64,000 nucleotides of DNA from Vreelandella maris (lineage in GTDB: Bacteria > Pseudomonadota > Gammaproteobacteria > Pseudomonadales > Halomonadaceae). The stretch is taken from assembly GCF_013371085.1 (NCBI RefSeq), contig NZ_JABWCV010000016.1:1-64000 (forward strand). Reading direction: 5' to 3'. The position numbers were made by a program, and so were the translations under genes. A model generated the notes under the pieces. It was not told the origin of the DNA, ran no database searches, and saw nothing but the letters and a program-made list of their open reading frames with translations. Of this stretch, positions 49,560-58,042 are shown in pieces; position 1 is the stretch's first letter; every line of letters starts with the position of its first letter.

Positions 49560-49719
49560 GCCGGGGATAGGTCGTAGAGGAGGTCGTTTGCCATGGCCGG
49601 AAAAGTGATCCCTTCAATTCCGGCATTTCCGCCATCCATGGCGGTCAGATGGCAAATGTAGCGCCCAAGGATGGGTTCACAGCGCCTCCTCGTAGGCCTG
49701 TCGCCGGGTTAGCCCCGGC
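49560..49719. repeat. Nested-palindrome intergenic element, about 160 bp
   Basis: The parE-pgi gap (49393-49731) holds no gene but a structured element. Outer ends GCCGGGG (49560-49566) and CCCCGGC (49713-49719) are inverted, followed inward by CGTAGAGGAGG and its near complement CCTCCTCGTAG. Inside are TTTGCCAT (49587-49594) against ATGGCAAA (49649-49656), a hairpin GCCGGAA/TTCCGGC (49596-49624), and CCGCCATCCATGGCGG (49629-49644). It looks like a dispersed, ERIC-like or RIP-like element; I recall similar GCCATGGATGGC-containing repeats between Halomonas genes but cannot confirm it. No second copy was seen in this window. Confidence 0.65.
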
Positions 49720-49731
49720 TATCTCCTTAAT

Positions 49732-51414
49732 TCACTCCTGCTCAGCCGCCCAAAATGCTTCAATCAATCCACGGCTGGAGGCATCCATACGCGATAGATC
49801 GCCCTGATGGTCGATAATCTTTTGAGTGTCCGTGGCGATCTGTTTACCTAGCTCAACGCCCCACTGGTCAAACGGGTTGATATCCCAAATTACCGCCTGA
49901 ACAAACACTTTGTGTTCATATAGCGCGATAAGCGAACCCAGGGTAGCGGGCGTCAATTGGTCAAGCAGCACCGTGGTTGAAGGCTGATTGCCACGGTAGC
50001 GCTTATGCTCGGGCCGCGGGCCGTCATCTTCCAAGGCATCGTCGCCAAGCATGAGAACACGGGACTGAGCAAAGCAGTTCGCCAGCGACAAGCGGTGCTG
50101 GGCTTTAAGGTGGTGGCGGGTATCCGGATCTTCTACTTCGTCATAGCGCTTCAGCGGCGCTATAAAATCGCACACGACCGGTTGAGTGCCCTGGTGCAGC
50201 AGCTGATAAAAAGCGTGCTGCGCATTGGGCCCCAACTGCCCCCAGAGCACCGGGCAGGTAGAATAGTTAACGGGCTGACCTTGGCGAGTAACTGACTTGC
50301 CGTTGGACTCCATCTCTAGCTGTTCAAGGTAAGCGGCAAAGTACTCCAAACGCCCATCGTAGGGCAGAATAGAGTGCGCGCGAATGTCCAGAAAGTTGAC
50401 GTTCCAGATCCCTGCCAAGCCGAGCAGCACGGGCAAGTTGTCTTCCATCGGCGCTTCGGCAAAGTGCCGGTCCATCTCGTGCGCCCCCGCTAGGAATTCT
50501 CGGAAATTATCCATCCCTACCACAAGGGCAATCGGCAAGCCGATCGTGCCCCACAGCGAATAACGTCCGCCCACCCACTCCCAGAAAGTCAATTGGTGGT
50601 CCGGAGTGATTCCCCACTCACTCATTTTTTCAGGGCTTGCCGAAACACCAATAAAATGCTGACGTACCACTAATTCAGCGCTAATCGGCGTCGCGCCATG
50701 CTGGGTTAAGCGGCTCAACAGCCACTCGCGAGCCGTGTTGGCGTTGGAGAGCGTATCGATAGTCGTAAACGATTTTGACGACAATACAAAGATAGTGGTT
50801 TCCGGGTTTAACCGGCTCAGATAATCCGCTAACTGCGAGCCATCCATGGTCGAGGCAAAGTGGACTTCGACTGGATGAACATCTTTGGGTCGGAAATCTG
50901 TCAATGCATGGGTAACCATTAACGGCCCAAGGTCAGAACCGCCGACACCTAGATTAACTACATGACGAATCGGCTTGCCGGTGGCCCCGCGCCACTGCCC
51001 GGCATGTAAACGGCTAACCAAACGCTCCATTTGGGCAAGGCTTTCGTGGACGGCGGTGACGATATCTTCACCTTCAACCTCCAGTGTCGCATTGGCGGGT
51101 AAACGCAGCGCCGTGTGCAGGGCTGGACGGTTTTCGCTGACGTTCACTCGCTTACCACTTAGCAGCGCCTCAATCGCCGAGGGTACACCCGCTTCGCTGG
51201 CCAGGGTAAACAGATGTTCAAGCGTATCGTCATCCCAACGCTGCTTGGAAAGATCTAACGTTAAGCCTGCTACCTGACGAGTGAAGCTTTCCCAGCGTGA
51301 GGGTTCGGTACCAAACAACGTTTTCAAGTGAACGTGCTGCAGCGTTTCAGCGTGATGCTTCAACGTCTGCCACGCAGGCAGCGTATCGGGGGTAGCGTTT
51401 GTTGCTGAAGCCAT
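49732..51414 (-). CDS. pgi: Glucose-6-phosphate isomerase
   Basis: A 560-residue enzyme interconverting glucose-6-phosphate and fructose-6-phosphate. PGI signatures are present: FVLSSKSFTTIDTLSNANTA, the GGRYSLWGTIGLPIAL segment with the first PROSITE-type motif, and FDQWGVELGKQIA with the conserved Gln and Lys. HQGTQPVVCDFI carries the catalytic His. The ATG at 51414 has AGGAG nearby (AGGAGACGGCAT). It appears monocistronic and divergent from cmoA. Confidence 0.96.
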   Translation of the reverse strand: MASATNATPDTLPAWQTLKHHAETLQHVHLKTLFGTEPSRWESFTRQVAGLTLDLSKQRWDDDTLEHLFTLASEAGVPSAIEALLSGKRVNVSENRPALHTALRLPANATLEVEGEDIVTAVHESLAQMERLVSRLHAGQWRGATGKPIRHVVNLGVGGSDLGPLMVTHALTDFRPKDVHPVEVHFASTMDGSQLADYLSRLNPETTIFVLSSKSFTTIDTLSNANTAREWLLSRLTQHGATPISAELVVRQHFIGVSASPEKMSEWGITPDHQLTFWEWVGGRYSLWGTIGLPIALVVGMDNFREFLAGAHEMDRHFAEAPMEDNLPVLLGLAGIWNVNFLDIRAHSILPYDGRLEYFAAYLEQLEMESNGKSVTRQGQPVNYSTCPVLWGQLGPNAQHAFYQLLHQGTQPVVCDFIAPLKRYDEVEDPDTRHHLKAQHRLSLANCFAQSRVLMLGDDALEDDGPRPEHKRYRGNQPSTTVLLDQLTPATLGSLIALYEHKVFVQAVIWDINPFDQWGVELGKQIATDTQKIIDHQGDLSRMDASSRGLIEAFWAAEQE

Positions 51415-51544
51415 ATGCCGTCTCCTGTGGCGTCGATCCTTGCAGTCCGTGTCTTTGCCAGACAGGTCTGTTCTGCGTTAACTCTGTTCTGTGTTAACAA
51501 GGGCGCGTAAACTACTCAGCCTCATTTACAATCCCGGCTTGCCC

Positions 51545-52288
51545 ATGAGTGATGCATCTTACCGTGACGCTATCTTTTCGACACCCCTTGACCGCGTAGC
51601 GCGATTCTCTTTCGACGAAAAAGTGGTCGCTTGCTTTCCTGATATGATCCGCCGCTCGGTGCCAGGATACGGACAAATTCTTGGCATGCTGAGCCTGATT
51701 GCCCAGCGCCATTTGCGTCATGGCGCCCATGTGTATGATTTGGGCTGCTCGTTGGGCGCCTCGGGCTTGGCGTTAGCGGGCGCGCTGGCGCCAGACGCCT
51801 TTCGCTATACGGGCGTTGATCTCTCGCCCGCCATGGTCACCCAGGCCCGGCAAACCTTTGCCGACGAGTGCCCTGCGTATGCTATGCAGGTAGAAGAAGC
51901 TGATATTCGTACCCTGGAGTATGCACCTTCGGGCATGATCATTCTCAACTTTACGCTGCAGTTTCTCCCTGCCGCAGACCGCGATGCGCTGTTGGCAAGG
52001 CTTTACGCGGCGCTGGAGCCGGGTGGCGTCTTGATTCTCTCAGAGAAAACCGTGGATGCCGACGAGCGCGATAACGCCTGGCGGGTCGAGCGCTACCATG
52101 ATTTCAAGCGTGCCAATGGCTATAGCGACCTGGAAATAAGCCAAAAGCGCACCGCCCTTGAAAACGTGCTGGTACCGGATACCCTCGACGCTCTTCATGG
52201 CCGCTTGAAGCAGGCTGGCTTTCCACGCTCGATGACCTGGTTCCAGTACCTTAACTTTGCCTCGCTAATTGCGTTTAAGGAGGGTTAA
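51545..52288 (+). CDS. cmoA: Carboxy-S-adenosyl-L-methionine synthase
   Basis: Makes carboxy-SAM from SAM and prephenate for the cmo5U34 tRNA modification. From the ATG at 51545 (MSDASYRDAIFSTPLDRVAR) it has 247 residues, the family length. The SAM site VYDLGCSLGASGLALAGAL and the NFTLQFLPAADRDALLARLY segment are conserved. The upstream 18-codon extension is not needed. It is followed by cmoB with a two-base gap. Confidence 0.95.
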   Translation: MSDASYRDAIFSTPLDRVARFSFDEKVVACFPDMIRRSVPGYGQILGMLSLIAQRHLRHGAHVYDLGCSLGASGLALAGALAPDAFRYTGVDLSPAMVTQARQTFADECPAYAMQVEEADIRTLEYAPSGMIILNFTLQFLPAADRDALLARLYAALEPGGVLILSEKTVDADERDNAWRVERYHDFKRANGYSDLEISQKRTALENVLVPDTLDALHGRLKQAGFPRSMTWFQYLNFASLIAFKEG

Positions 52289-52290
52289 AG

Positions 52291-53316
52291 GTGGCGCTGT
52301 TACCCGACGATCATCGTGCGATTTATCAGGCGTTTTTGGATCAAGCAACCCTGGATGCTTCGCTAACACCCTGGCTTGCAAAGCTACCTAAGCAGTTAGC
52401 CCACGGGTTAGATCGTAACCGCCATGGCGACCTCTCCGCCTGGGAAAAGGCTGTTGCTAAACTGCCAGCGCTGCCCTCTGACAGGCACGTGGACTTAAAC
52501 AGCGATACGGTCACCGTCGACCTTGCCCTGAGTGACAGCCAGCAGCGTCAGTGCTTTAACCTGCTAAGAAAGCTCGCCCCCTGGCGTAAAGGCCCTTTTC
52601 AACTGGGTGGCATTCATATTGATACCGAATGGCGCTCGGACTGGAAGTGGCAACGAGTGGCCCCGCACTTGGCACCGCTACAATATCGTAAGGTGCTCGA
52701 CGTGGGTGGTGGCAGCGGTTATCACGCCTGGCGGATGGCCGGGGCAGGCGCGGCCTTCGTGCTGATCATAGACCCCTCGCCACGCTTTTACTGGCAGTTT
52801 CAGGCGGTACGCCACTTCGTCGGCGATGCCGATGGCGGAAAAACGCTGTTCTTACCGGTGGGCATTGAGGATGTGCCGGAGAACCTCGGTTTTTTCGATA
52901 CGGTATTTTCCATGGGCGTGCTCTACCATCGCCCTGCGCCCCTGGAACATCTTCAACAGTTAAAATCAGCCTTGGCGCCCGGCGGCGAGCTAGTCCTGGA
53001 AACGCTGGTAGTGGAAGGCGACGAGCAGACCGTCTTCGTGCCCGGCGAACGTTATGCGGCCATGCCGAATGTCTACTTTCTGCCTTCTTCAAAAGCGCTC
53101 TGCCACTGGCTGGAACGCTGCGGCTTTACCAATGTGCGCGTGGTGGATGAGGCGGTCACTACGCTGGATGAGCAGCGCTCGACAGAATGGATGACCTACC
53201 AATCGCTGGCCGATTTTCTTGACCCGGAAGACCGCAGCCGCACCATTGAAAGCTACCCTGCACCGCGTCGCGCGGTGATAGTGGCGAATAAACCGGGTTT
53301 ATCTCGTTTATCTTGA
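52291..53316 (+). CDS. cmoB: tRNA U34 carboxymethyltransferase
   Basis: A 341-residue enzyme that transfers the carboxymethyl group of carboxy-SAM to 5-hydroxyuridine at tRNA position 34. The segment PWRKGPFQLGGIHIDTEWRS is the family hallmark, then the SAM site VLDVGGGSGYHAWRMAGAGA and FDTVFSMGVLYHRPAPLEHL. The start is GTG at 52291, with AAGGAGG in the end of cmoA supporting it. cmoA-cmoB is the standard pair. Confidence 0.95.
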   Translation: MALLPDDHRAIYQAFLDQATLDASLTPWLAKLPKQLAHGLDRNRHGDLSAWEKAVAKLPALPSDRHVDLNSDTVTVDLALSDSQQRQCFNLLRKLAPWRKGPFQLGGIHIDTEWRSDWKWQRVAPHLAPLQYRKVLDVGGGSGYHAWRMAGAGAAFVLIIDPSPRFYWQFQAVRHFVGDADGGKTLFLPVGIEDVPENLGFFDTVFSMGVLYHRPAPLEHLQQLKSALAPGGELVLETLVVEGDEQTVFVPGERYAAMPNVYFLPSSKALCHWLERCGFTNVRVVDEAVTTLDEQRSTEWMTYQSLADFLDPEDRSRTIESYPAPRRAVIVANKPGLSRLS

Positions 53317-53380
53317 TCATTCGCTAAACTAACCAGGCCTCCAGGGATGCGGGGCCTGTCATCCTCTCAGGAGAGAACAC

Positions 53381-53695
53381 ATGACCCTACCCGATAGCAT
53401 CGTACCAAAGCGAAGCGAACTGGATGCCAGTCAGGGGGCGGTAGTGGTGGAATTTGGCACGCCCTGGTGCGGCTACTGTCGTGCGGCGCAGCCACTGATC
53501 AGGGAAGTGATTGATCAAACCCCTGGGGTACGCCATGTGCGAGTCGAGGATGGCAAGGGAAAACGACTGGGACGGTCATACAAGGTTAAGCTCTGGCCGA
53601 CGCTGATCTTTCTAAGGGATGGCCAGGAACAGTCGCGCTGCGTGCGCCCCGAGACGCGCCAAGCATTGAAAACCGCACTTGAGCGCATTGTGTAA
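53381..53695 (+). CDS. Thioredoxin-like protein
   Basis: A 104-residue single-domain thioredoxin fold. The active site is FGTPWCGYCRAAQPLI, a CGYC pair in place of thioredoxin's CGPC. The cis-proline is in KLWPTLIFLRDGQE. There is no signal peptide, so it should act in the cytoplasm. Thiol partner is unknown. A good CAGGAGAG site precedes the ATG. The Tyr in the active site and the variant surroundings set it apart from TrxA, so no symbol is given. Confidence 0.85.
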   Translation: MTLPDSIVPKRSELDASQGAVVVEFGTPWCGYCRAAQPLIREVIDQTPGVRHVRVEDGKGKRLGRSYKVKLWPTLIFLRDGQEQSRCVRPETRQALKTALERIV

Positions 53696-53749
53696 AGCAT
53701 GAAACGTGCTGGGGTATAACCACTACCCTATGTAAAAAGGATAGGACGC

Positions 53750-54338
53750 ATGCCGGATAACACCGCACCGCTCTGGGAGCACAGACTGAGCGATTTTCGC
53801 GACACCGTGGCCCGCGAGCCGATGCCTGGCTGCGGCGCCGTGGCCGTGGTGAGTGCCGACCTGGGCCTGGCGCTCGTGCTCAAGGGGCTGCACTTGAGCC
53901 AGCGCCACGACGCCGCGTCAGGCGTTGATTGATGAAGGTGCCTCACTTAAACAGCGCCTAGCGCCACTGGCCCAAGAAGATGTGGCCGCCTTTGAGGCAT
54001 TTATGGCAGCCGTCGGCCGGGATGAGGAGGACGAAGGGCGTCAAAGCGCCCTTCATGCGGCGGCCGAAACTGCCGTTGAAGTGCCGCTGAAAACGGCGCA
54101 GCTGTGTGCTGCGGCGCTGGCACTGACGCGGCAGGCGGGAGAACACATCGAGCAGCAGTTTGTTAGCGACGCGCATGCTGGGGCTAGGTTGATTCATGCC
54201 TCGCTGCACAGCGTGCTGCTCAACGTGGATGCCAATGCCAGTCAACTCGGCAGCGACGACGCCCGTGACAGGGCCAGACTTTCCCGCGATGGCCTCGCTC
54301 AGCGTGCCGATGCGCAGCTGGCTGCGATCACTGGCTAG
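53750..54338 (+). pseudogene. Cyclodeaminase/cyclohydrolase family gene with a frameshift
   Basis: Two overlapping frames together look like one protein of about 195 residues of the formiminotransferase-cyclodeaminase C-terminal (FTCD_C) type. The first (53750-53932) carries WEHRLSDFRDTVAREPMPGC and GAVAVVSADLGLALVLKGL, ending at TGA. The second is in the +1 frame and continues RQALIDEGASLKQRLAPLAQ and DVAAFEAFMAAV, ending at 54338. The switch must fall between about 53898 and 53930, since the second frame has a stop at 53895. One base is extra or two are missing. It may be a true mutation, a sequence error, or less likely programmed frameshifting. The family's role outside folate-linked histidine breakdown is poorly known. 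Confidence 0.7.
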
Positions 54339-54402
54339 CGGCATCGATAGCAGCCCTGGGGCAGGATTTAACACAATCTACGGGCTGAAGAGATAGCGTT
54401 AC

Positions 54403-55077
54403 TTACCGCCGCAAAATCACCAGCCAGCGGCTCAGATTCATTACGCTTGCCAGCGAAGCGGCCACGTAAGTAAATGCGCAGGCGGTGAGCACATGCCGGG
54501 CACCTGCCATGTCGGCAGGCGGCACGTACTCTTTCAACAGCGGTAGCGCCCGATTGAAGCTGGCATCGAACTCCACCGGCAGCGTCACTAGATGCACCAC
54601 CGCTGCGGTGCCAAAGCTAATGACGGCCATGGCAATCACGATTGCCAAGCCTCCCGGCAGGCGTGTTAATAAAAATAGAAACGGTGCGGCCATCATCAGT
54701 AGAGCACCGAGTTTTTCGGCTTTTTGAGCTACGCTAACTAACCGGCTGCGCGCTATTAATGGCGCATACCCCTGATAATGCTGAATGGCATGCCCCACTT
54801 CATGGGCAGCCACGGTGACGGCGGTAAGCGAACGGCCATCGTAGTTATCCGGGGAAAGCCGCACGCAGCGTGTCTCAGGATCGTAATGGTCACCGAACTC
54901 CGTGCGCTCTACGCTAGCGCCCTCAACACCCAGGCGGCGTAGCAAATGATCGGCAAGTTCGGCCCCTGTACCGGGATAATCGTCACGGCCCTTCGTGTAG
55001 CGCTTAAGCACCCACTTGGCCCAGATATTTGGGAGCACAAAAACAGCCAGTGCAAAAATGATCAGTAGAATAACCAT
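54403..55077 (-). CDS. YugP-type zinc metallopeptidase, membrane-bound
   Basis: A 224-residue neutral zinc metallopeptidase of the YugP family (Pfam Zn_peptidase_2). The zinc motif HEVGHAIQH is preceded by the family's LSPDNYDGRSLTAVTVAAHE. An N-terminal span (MVILLIIFALAVFVLPNIWA) and two or three later hydrophobic segments place it in the inner membrane. The ATG at 55075-55077 has AGGA six bases upstream and is preferred to a TTG further up. Substrate is unknown. Confidence 0.88.
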   Translation of the reverse strand: MVILLIIFALAVFVLPNIWAKWVLKRYTKGRDDYPGTGAELADHLLRRLGVEGASVERTEFGDHYDPETRCVRLSPDNYDGRSLTAVTVAAHEVGHAIQHYQGYAPLIARSRLVSVAQKAEKLGALLMMAAPFLFLLTRLPGGLAIVIAMAVISFGTAAVVHLVTLPVEFDASFNRALPLLKEYVPPADMAGARHVLTACAFTYVAASLASVMNLSRWLVILRR

Positions 55078-55223
55078 GGCAGTTCCTGTCCACAAAAAAG
55101 CTTTGTACAAACAACCATCTAAAAACAGCCGTCGTCAAACAAACTTCTCCGATGCGTAGCTTTTACCATGGGGGCTGGCTTGGCAACACTGTTAAGCGGA
55201 CATATTGTTAGGCTGGATGGTTT

Positions 55224-56342
55224 TTAGGCGGGATTATTGCGGTGTTCTTCCACATCGCGCTTGACTGCCTGCAAACCATGAATAGAAATATCGCCCTGGG
55301 CGTGCGCATGTTCAGCAATCAGCACGCTATCGGCAGCTAGTACCAAATCACATTGAGTGCCGACCAACTCATCGCGCAACCGCTGAATCGCCGCCTCTCT
55401 TTTGGGGTCTTTATCCACTCGCCGTATATAAATGGCTTTAATACGGTTCGGGTAGGCTTTAACGATTTCAATGTACACTTCTGGATCATGCTGGCCGCTG
55501 TCACCAATTAATATACACGGCAAATCGTTGTAGAGGGTCAGCATGCGGTCGATCAATTCGCGTTTATGCTCTTCTGCACGCCGTGGCCAGGGACGGCGCC
55601 ATGAGATACCCCATTCGCGTAAGAAAAGGATGGGGCCTACTGGGATACGATTGATCTGAAAAAACGTTTCGAGCATTTCGTAAATCGCCCAAGGCCCGCG
55701 TGAGACATATAAAATGGGCCGTTCGGCGCGCTCACTAACGCCTCGATACAACGCCTGATACAGCGATGCGACGCCGGGAAAGGCAGTGCGACGGTGGGGT
55801 TTTTTTACAAATAGGCGATAAAGCATTTTGAGCTTTTCTGCCACACCGGTAAACATAACGGTGTCATCGATATCGCTAATCACCAGCAAATCCGCTTCTG
55901 GCGGTGGCACGTAGACTTCTACATGAGTTCGCACCGTCGTTTGGTCCGCACGATGTACCAAAATATCAGCGCGGTGCCAGGAGACATCGATCGGCAGGGT
56001 ATGACTGATCGGCAAATGGACATCGAAATAGCCATCGCGATCTGTGCTGACACAAAGCTGATTATCACCAATTCGAACCTCTACCTGCGCATCGGCAAGC
56101 CCGCGGCGAAAAACTCGTCGCGCGACATCAGCCGTATCACGCAACATACCATGGCGGGGAATCGCCTGCCCCAGGGCTGCTTGACGAAAAACCCTGCCCA
56201 TGACAAATATTTCATTCTGGGAACCATAGCCGCGGTAAGGATGAACCACCATCCCCCCACGGCTACTGTCTCCTTTGATGGGTTTGGAAATAACGTGGAC
56301 AAGCCTTTTGGCAAAGCTTGCCCACTGACGCAATAGCCCCAT
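55224..56342 (-). CDS. App1-family phosphatase (DUF2183)
   Basis: A 372-residue protein with the App1/DUF2183 HAD-like catalytic domain known from yeast phosphatidate phosphatase App1. The catalytic motif is VISDIDDTVMFTGVAEKLK, with DIDDT as the DxDxT site. Later come ILYVSRGPWAIYEMLETFF and ILIGDSGQHDPEVYIEIVKA, which are family segments. The N-terminal 150 residues form a beta-rich domain, as in bacterial relatives. There is no signal peptide. The ATG shares one base with the stop of the PfpI-type gene (TGATG), so the two are translationally coupled. The lipid substrate in bacteria is not established. Confidence 0.87.
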   Translation of the reverse strand: MGLLRQWASFAKRLVHVISKPIKGDSSRGGMVVHPYRGYGSQNEIFVMGRVFRQAALGQAIPRHGMLRDTADVARRVFRRGLADAQVEVRIGDNQLCVSTDRDGYFDVHLPISHTLPIDVSWHRADILVHRADQTTVRTHVEVYVPPPEADLLVISDIDDTVMFTGVAEKLKMLYRLFVKKPHRRTAFPGVASLYQALYRGVSERAERPILYVSRGPWAIYEMLETFFQINRIPVGPILFLREWGISWRRPWPRRAEEHKRELIDRMLTLYNDLPCILIGDSGQHDPEVYIEIVKAYPNRIKAIYIRRVDKDPKREAAIQRLRDELVGTQCDLVLAADSVLIAEHAHAQGDISIHGLQAVKRDVEEHRNNPA

Positions 56343-56908
56343 CAAGCGTGCTGACCGGAGTGACGACCTTCCTGCAATTCTTCGAGTAACTTGGTATTAA
56401 AGGCATCCAAGTCTTTTGGCGTACGGCTGGATACAAGGCCACTGTCGACAACGACGGGCTCATCCACCCATTCAGCGCCAGCATTAAGAAGGTCTTGTGC
56501 AACGCTAGGAACAGAGGTCATACGACGCCCTTCAACCACGCCTGCGTTAATTAAAATCCATGGGGCATGGCATATAGCGGCGACAGGCTTGCCTGCCTGG
56601 AAAAACGCTTTTACGAAGCTCAACGCTTCATCGTTAGTGCGCAGTTCGTCGGGATTGAATAAGCCACCGGGCAGAACCAGCGCGTGATAGTCAGACTCAT
56701 TGACATCGGCAAGAGCTTTATCAGCCTCGTAGGTATCGCCCCACTCAGTTTCCGCCCAAGCGCGAATGCCCTTACCATCAGGCGTTACAATGTGAACCTC
56801 GACGCCCTCTTTCTGTAAGGCTGTACGCGGCACGCTCAACTCAGACTCTTCAAAACCAGCGGCGGCTAAAATAGCTACTCGTTTACCATTCAGTGCTTGT
56901 TTCATCAT
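56342..56908 (-). CDS. PfpI/DJ-1 family protein (class I glutamine amidotransferase-like)
   Basis: A 188-residue protein of the PfpI/YhbO branch of the DJ-1 superfamily, variously described as protease, deglycase or stress protein. The nucleophile is the Cys in VAAICHAPWILINAG, at the usual elbow. VPRTALQKEGVEVHIVTPDG and LVSSRTPKDLDAFNTKLLEE are typical. Length matches YhbO (172) with a short extension. GGAG precedes two adjacent ATGs. It is the first gene of a two-gene unit with the App1-type phosphatase. Confidence 0.92.
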   Translation of the reverse strand: MMKQALNGKRVAILAAAGFEESELSVPRTALQKEGVEVHIVTPDGKGIRAWAETEWGDTYEADKALADVNESDYHALVLPGGLFNPDELRTNDEALSFVKAFFQAGKPVAAICHAPWILINAGVVEGRRMTSVPSVAQDLLNAGAEWVDEPVVVDSGLVSSRTPKDLDAFNTKLLEELQEGRHSGQHA

Positions 56909-57016
56909 GCTCTCCTTTTCGTGATGATTTGCGTCAGTAACGCTTCACTATTGTGGCGCATATAGTAACAGCGTCAAGCTACCCTGCTAATCAATCAAGG
57001 CTATCGGGGGGGGGCG

Positions 57017-57904
57017 CTAGGCGTTATGTATAATCTTGCCTGTTTCAGCAATAGTGTAACCACCCAAATGGATTGAACGCTCTGCGAAACGGGCTTGTTG
57101 AGCAAACGCCATCAGCCGCTGTACGGCGGGTTCGAAATAGCTGCGCCGTTGCATAATTAAATCAAATGGCTCCTCGCAGAGAGGAACAAAACCTAATTGC
57201 TGGCGATGGGCCGCGGCTTCTACCCCCAGCCCCACATCGGCCTCGCCCTGGCAAATGCTCAATGCCAAATCATCTTCACTTAAAGAAGCATGCGGCGCCC
57301 AATTAAGCGCTGAGCTATCGATCCCCGCTTGCTGCAATAAAAAGCCAAGCAAGCGGGCCGCGCCCGCTTCAGGCTGACGATGCGCCACGCGCAAGTGTGG
57401 GCGTTTTAGGTCGTTGAGCGCCTTGATCTTCAGCGGATTATCAGTGGGCACGAGCAGCCCTTGACGTCGTGTGGCCCAGCGGACGATTAGCAGGTCACGC
57501 ATTCCGCTTAAGCCGAGCGCACTGGGTTCGTTATAGCGCTGTGTTGATGGGTCCAGCAAATGGATACCGGCCAGCATGGCCTTGCCATCCAGCAGGCGAC
57601 GCACGCCATCACCGCTGCCTTGGCACAGCATGGCCAAATCTGAACCACTTTCTCGCACGGCCCACTCTAATAGCGGATCCTGACTACCCGCCACCACTAC
57701 CGGTACGGTTAACCGCTGCGCCTGATCCCCTTCCAAATGGCTCAGTACCCATAAATCGATCTGCTGACGTGGAAACAGCAATTTGCCGGTGACCCGGCTG
57801 CAGGGGATCTGACCCTGACTAACCAAGTCATACACCTTGCGCTCCTTCAGGCGCAGGTAGTCGGCGACTTCCGCAGTGGTTAAGTAAGCATGCCGTTCAG
57901 TCAT
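57017..57904 (-). CDS. DNA-binding regulator with a periplasmic-binding-like domain, probable control of tup genes
   Basis: A 295-residue regulator. Residues 6-60 form an excisionase/MerR-like helix-turn-helix (YLTTAEVADYLRLKERKVYD). The rest resembles the PBP_like ligand domain found in molybdate- and tungstate-linked regulators (GLLVPTDNPLKIKALNDLKR and GEADVGLGVEAAAHRQQLGF). The ATG at 57904 has AAGGAG upstream. It is divergent from tupBCA with 138 bp between them, so it probably binds that region and senses tungstate or molybdate directly. Ligand and effect are inferred. A run of nine G residues (57006-57014) lies just after its stop. Confidence 0.85.
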   Translation of the reverse strand: MTERHAYLTTAEVADYLRLKERKVYDLVSQGQIPCSRVTGKLLFPRQQIDLWVLSHLEGDQAQRLTVPVVVAGSQDPLLEWAVRESGSDLAMLCQGSGDGVRRLLDGKAMLAGIHLLDPSTQRYNEPSALGLSGMRDLLIVRWATRRQGLLVPTDNPLKIKALNDLKRPHLRVAHRQPEAGAARLLGFLLQQAGIDSSALNWAPHASLSEDDLALSICQGEADVGLGVEAAAHRQQLGFVPLCEEPFDLIMQRRSYFEPAVQRLMAFAQQARFAERSIHLGGYTIAETGKIIHNA

Positions 57905-58042
57905 CGCGATAAGCTCCTTCGCTGCGGTTACGCCATCAATGATTTTCCTTGCATAAGACTGCATCAATTTCAGTCTAGAGTGCAATCGGTCATTTTTGGG
58001 TACATTATGCCGATACGAACCTAATAACGACGCCAATACTCA
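57905..58042. promoter_or_regulatory. Divergent promoter region of the regulator and tupBCA
   Basis: This 138-bp gap must hold the promoters of both transcripts and any operator for the divergent regulator. It is more AT-rich than its neighbours. No clear inverted repeat or known operator was identified by eye. Confidence 0.45.

Noticed and set aside
57006..57014. Run of nine G residues as a phase-variation tract
   Set aside because: It lies just after the regulator stop codon and not in a coding frame or promoter; slippage would have no obvious effect.
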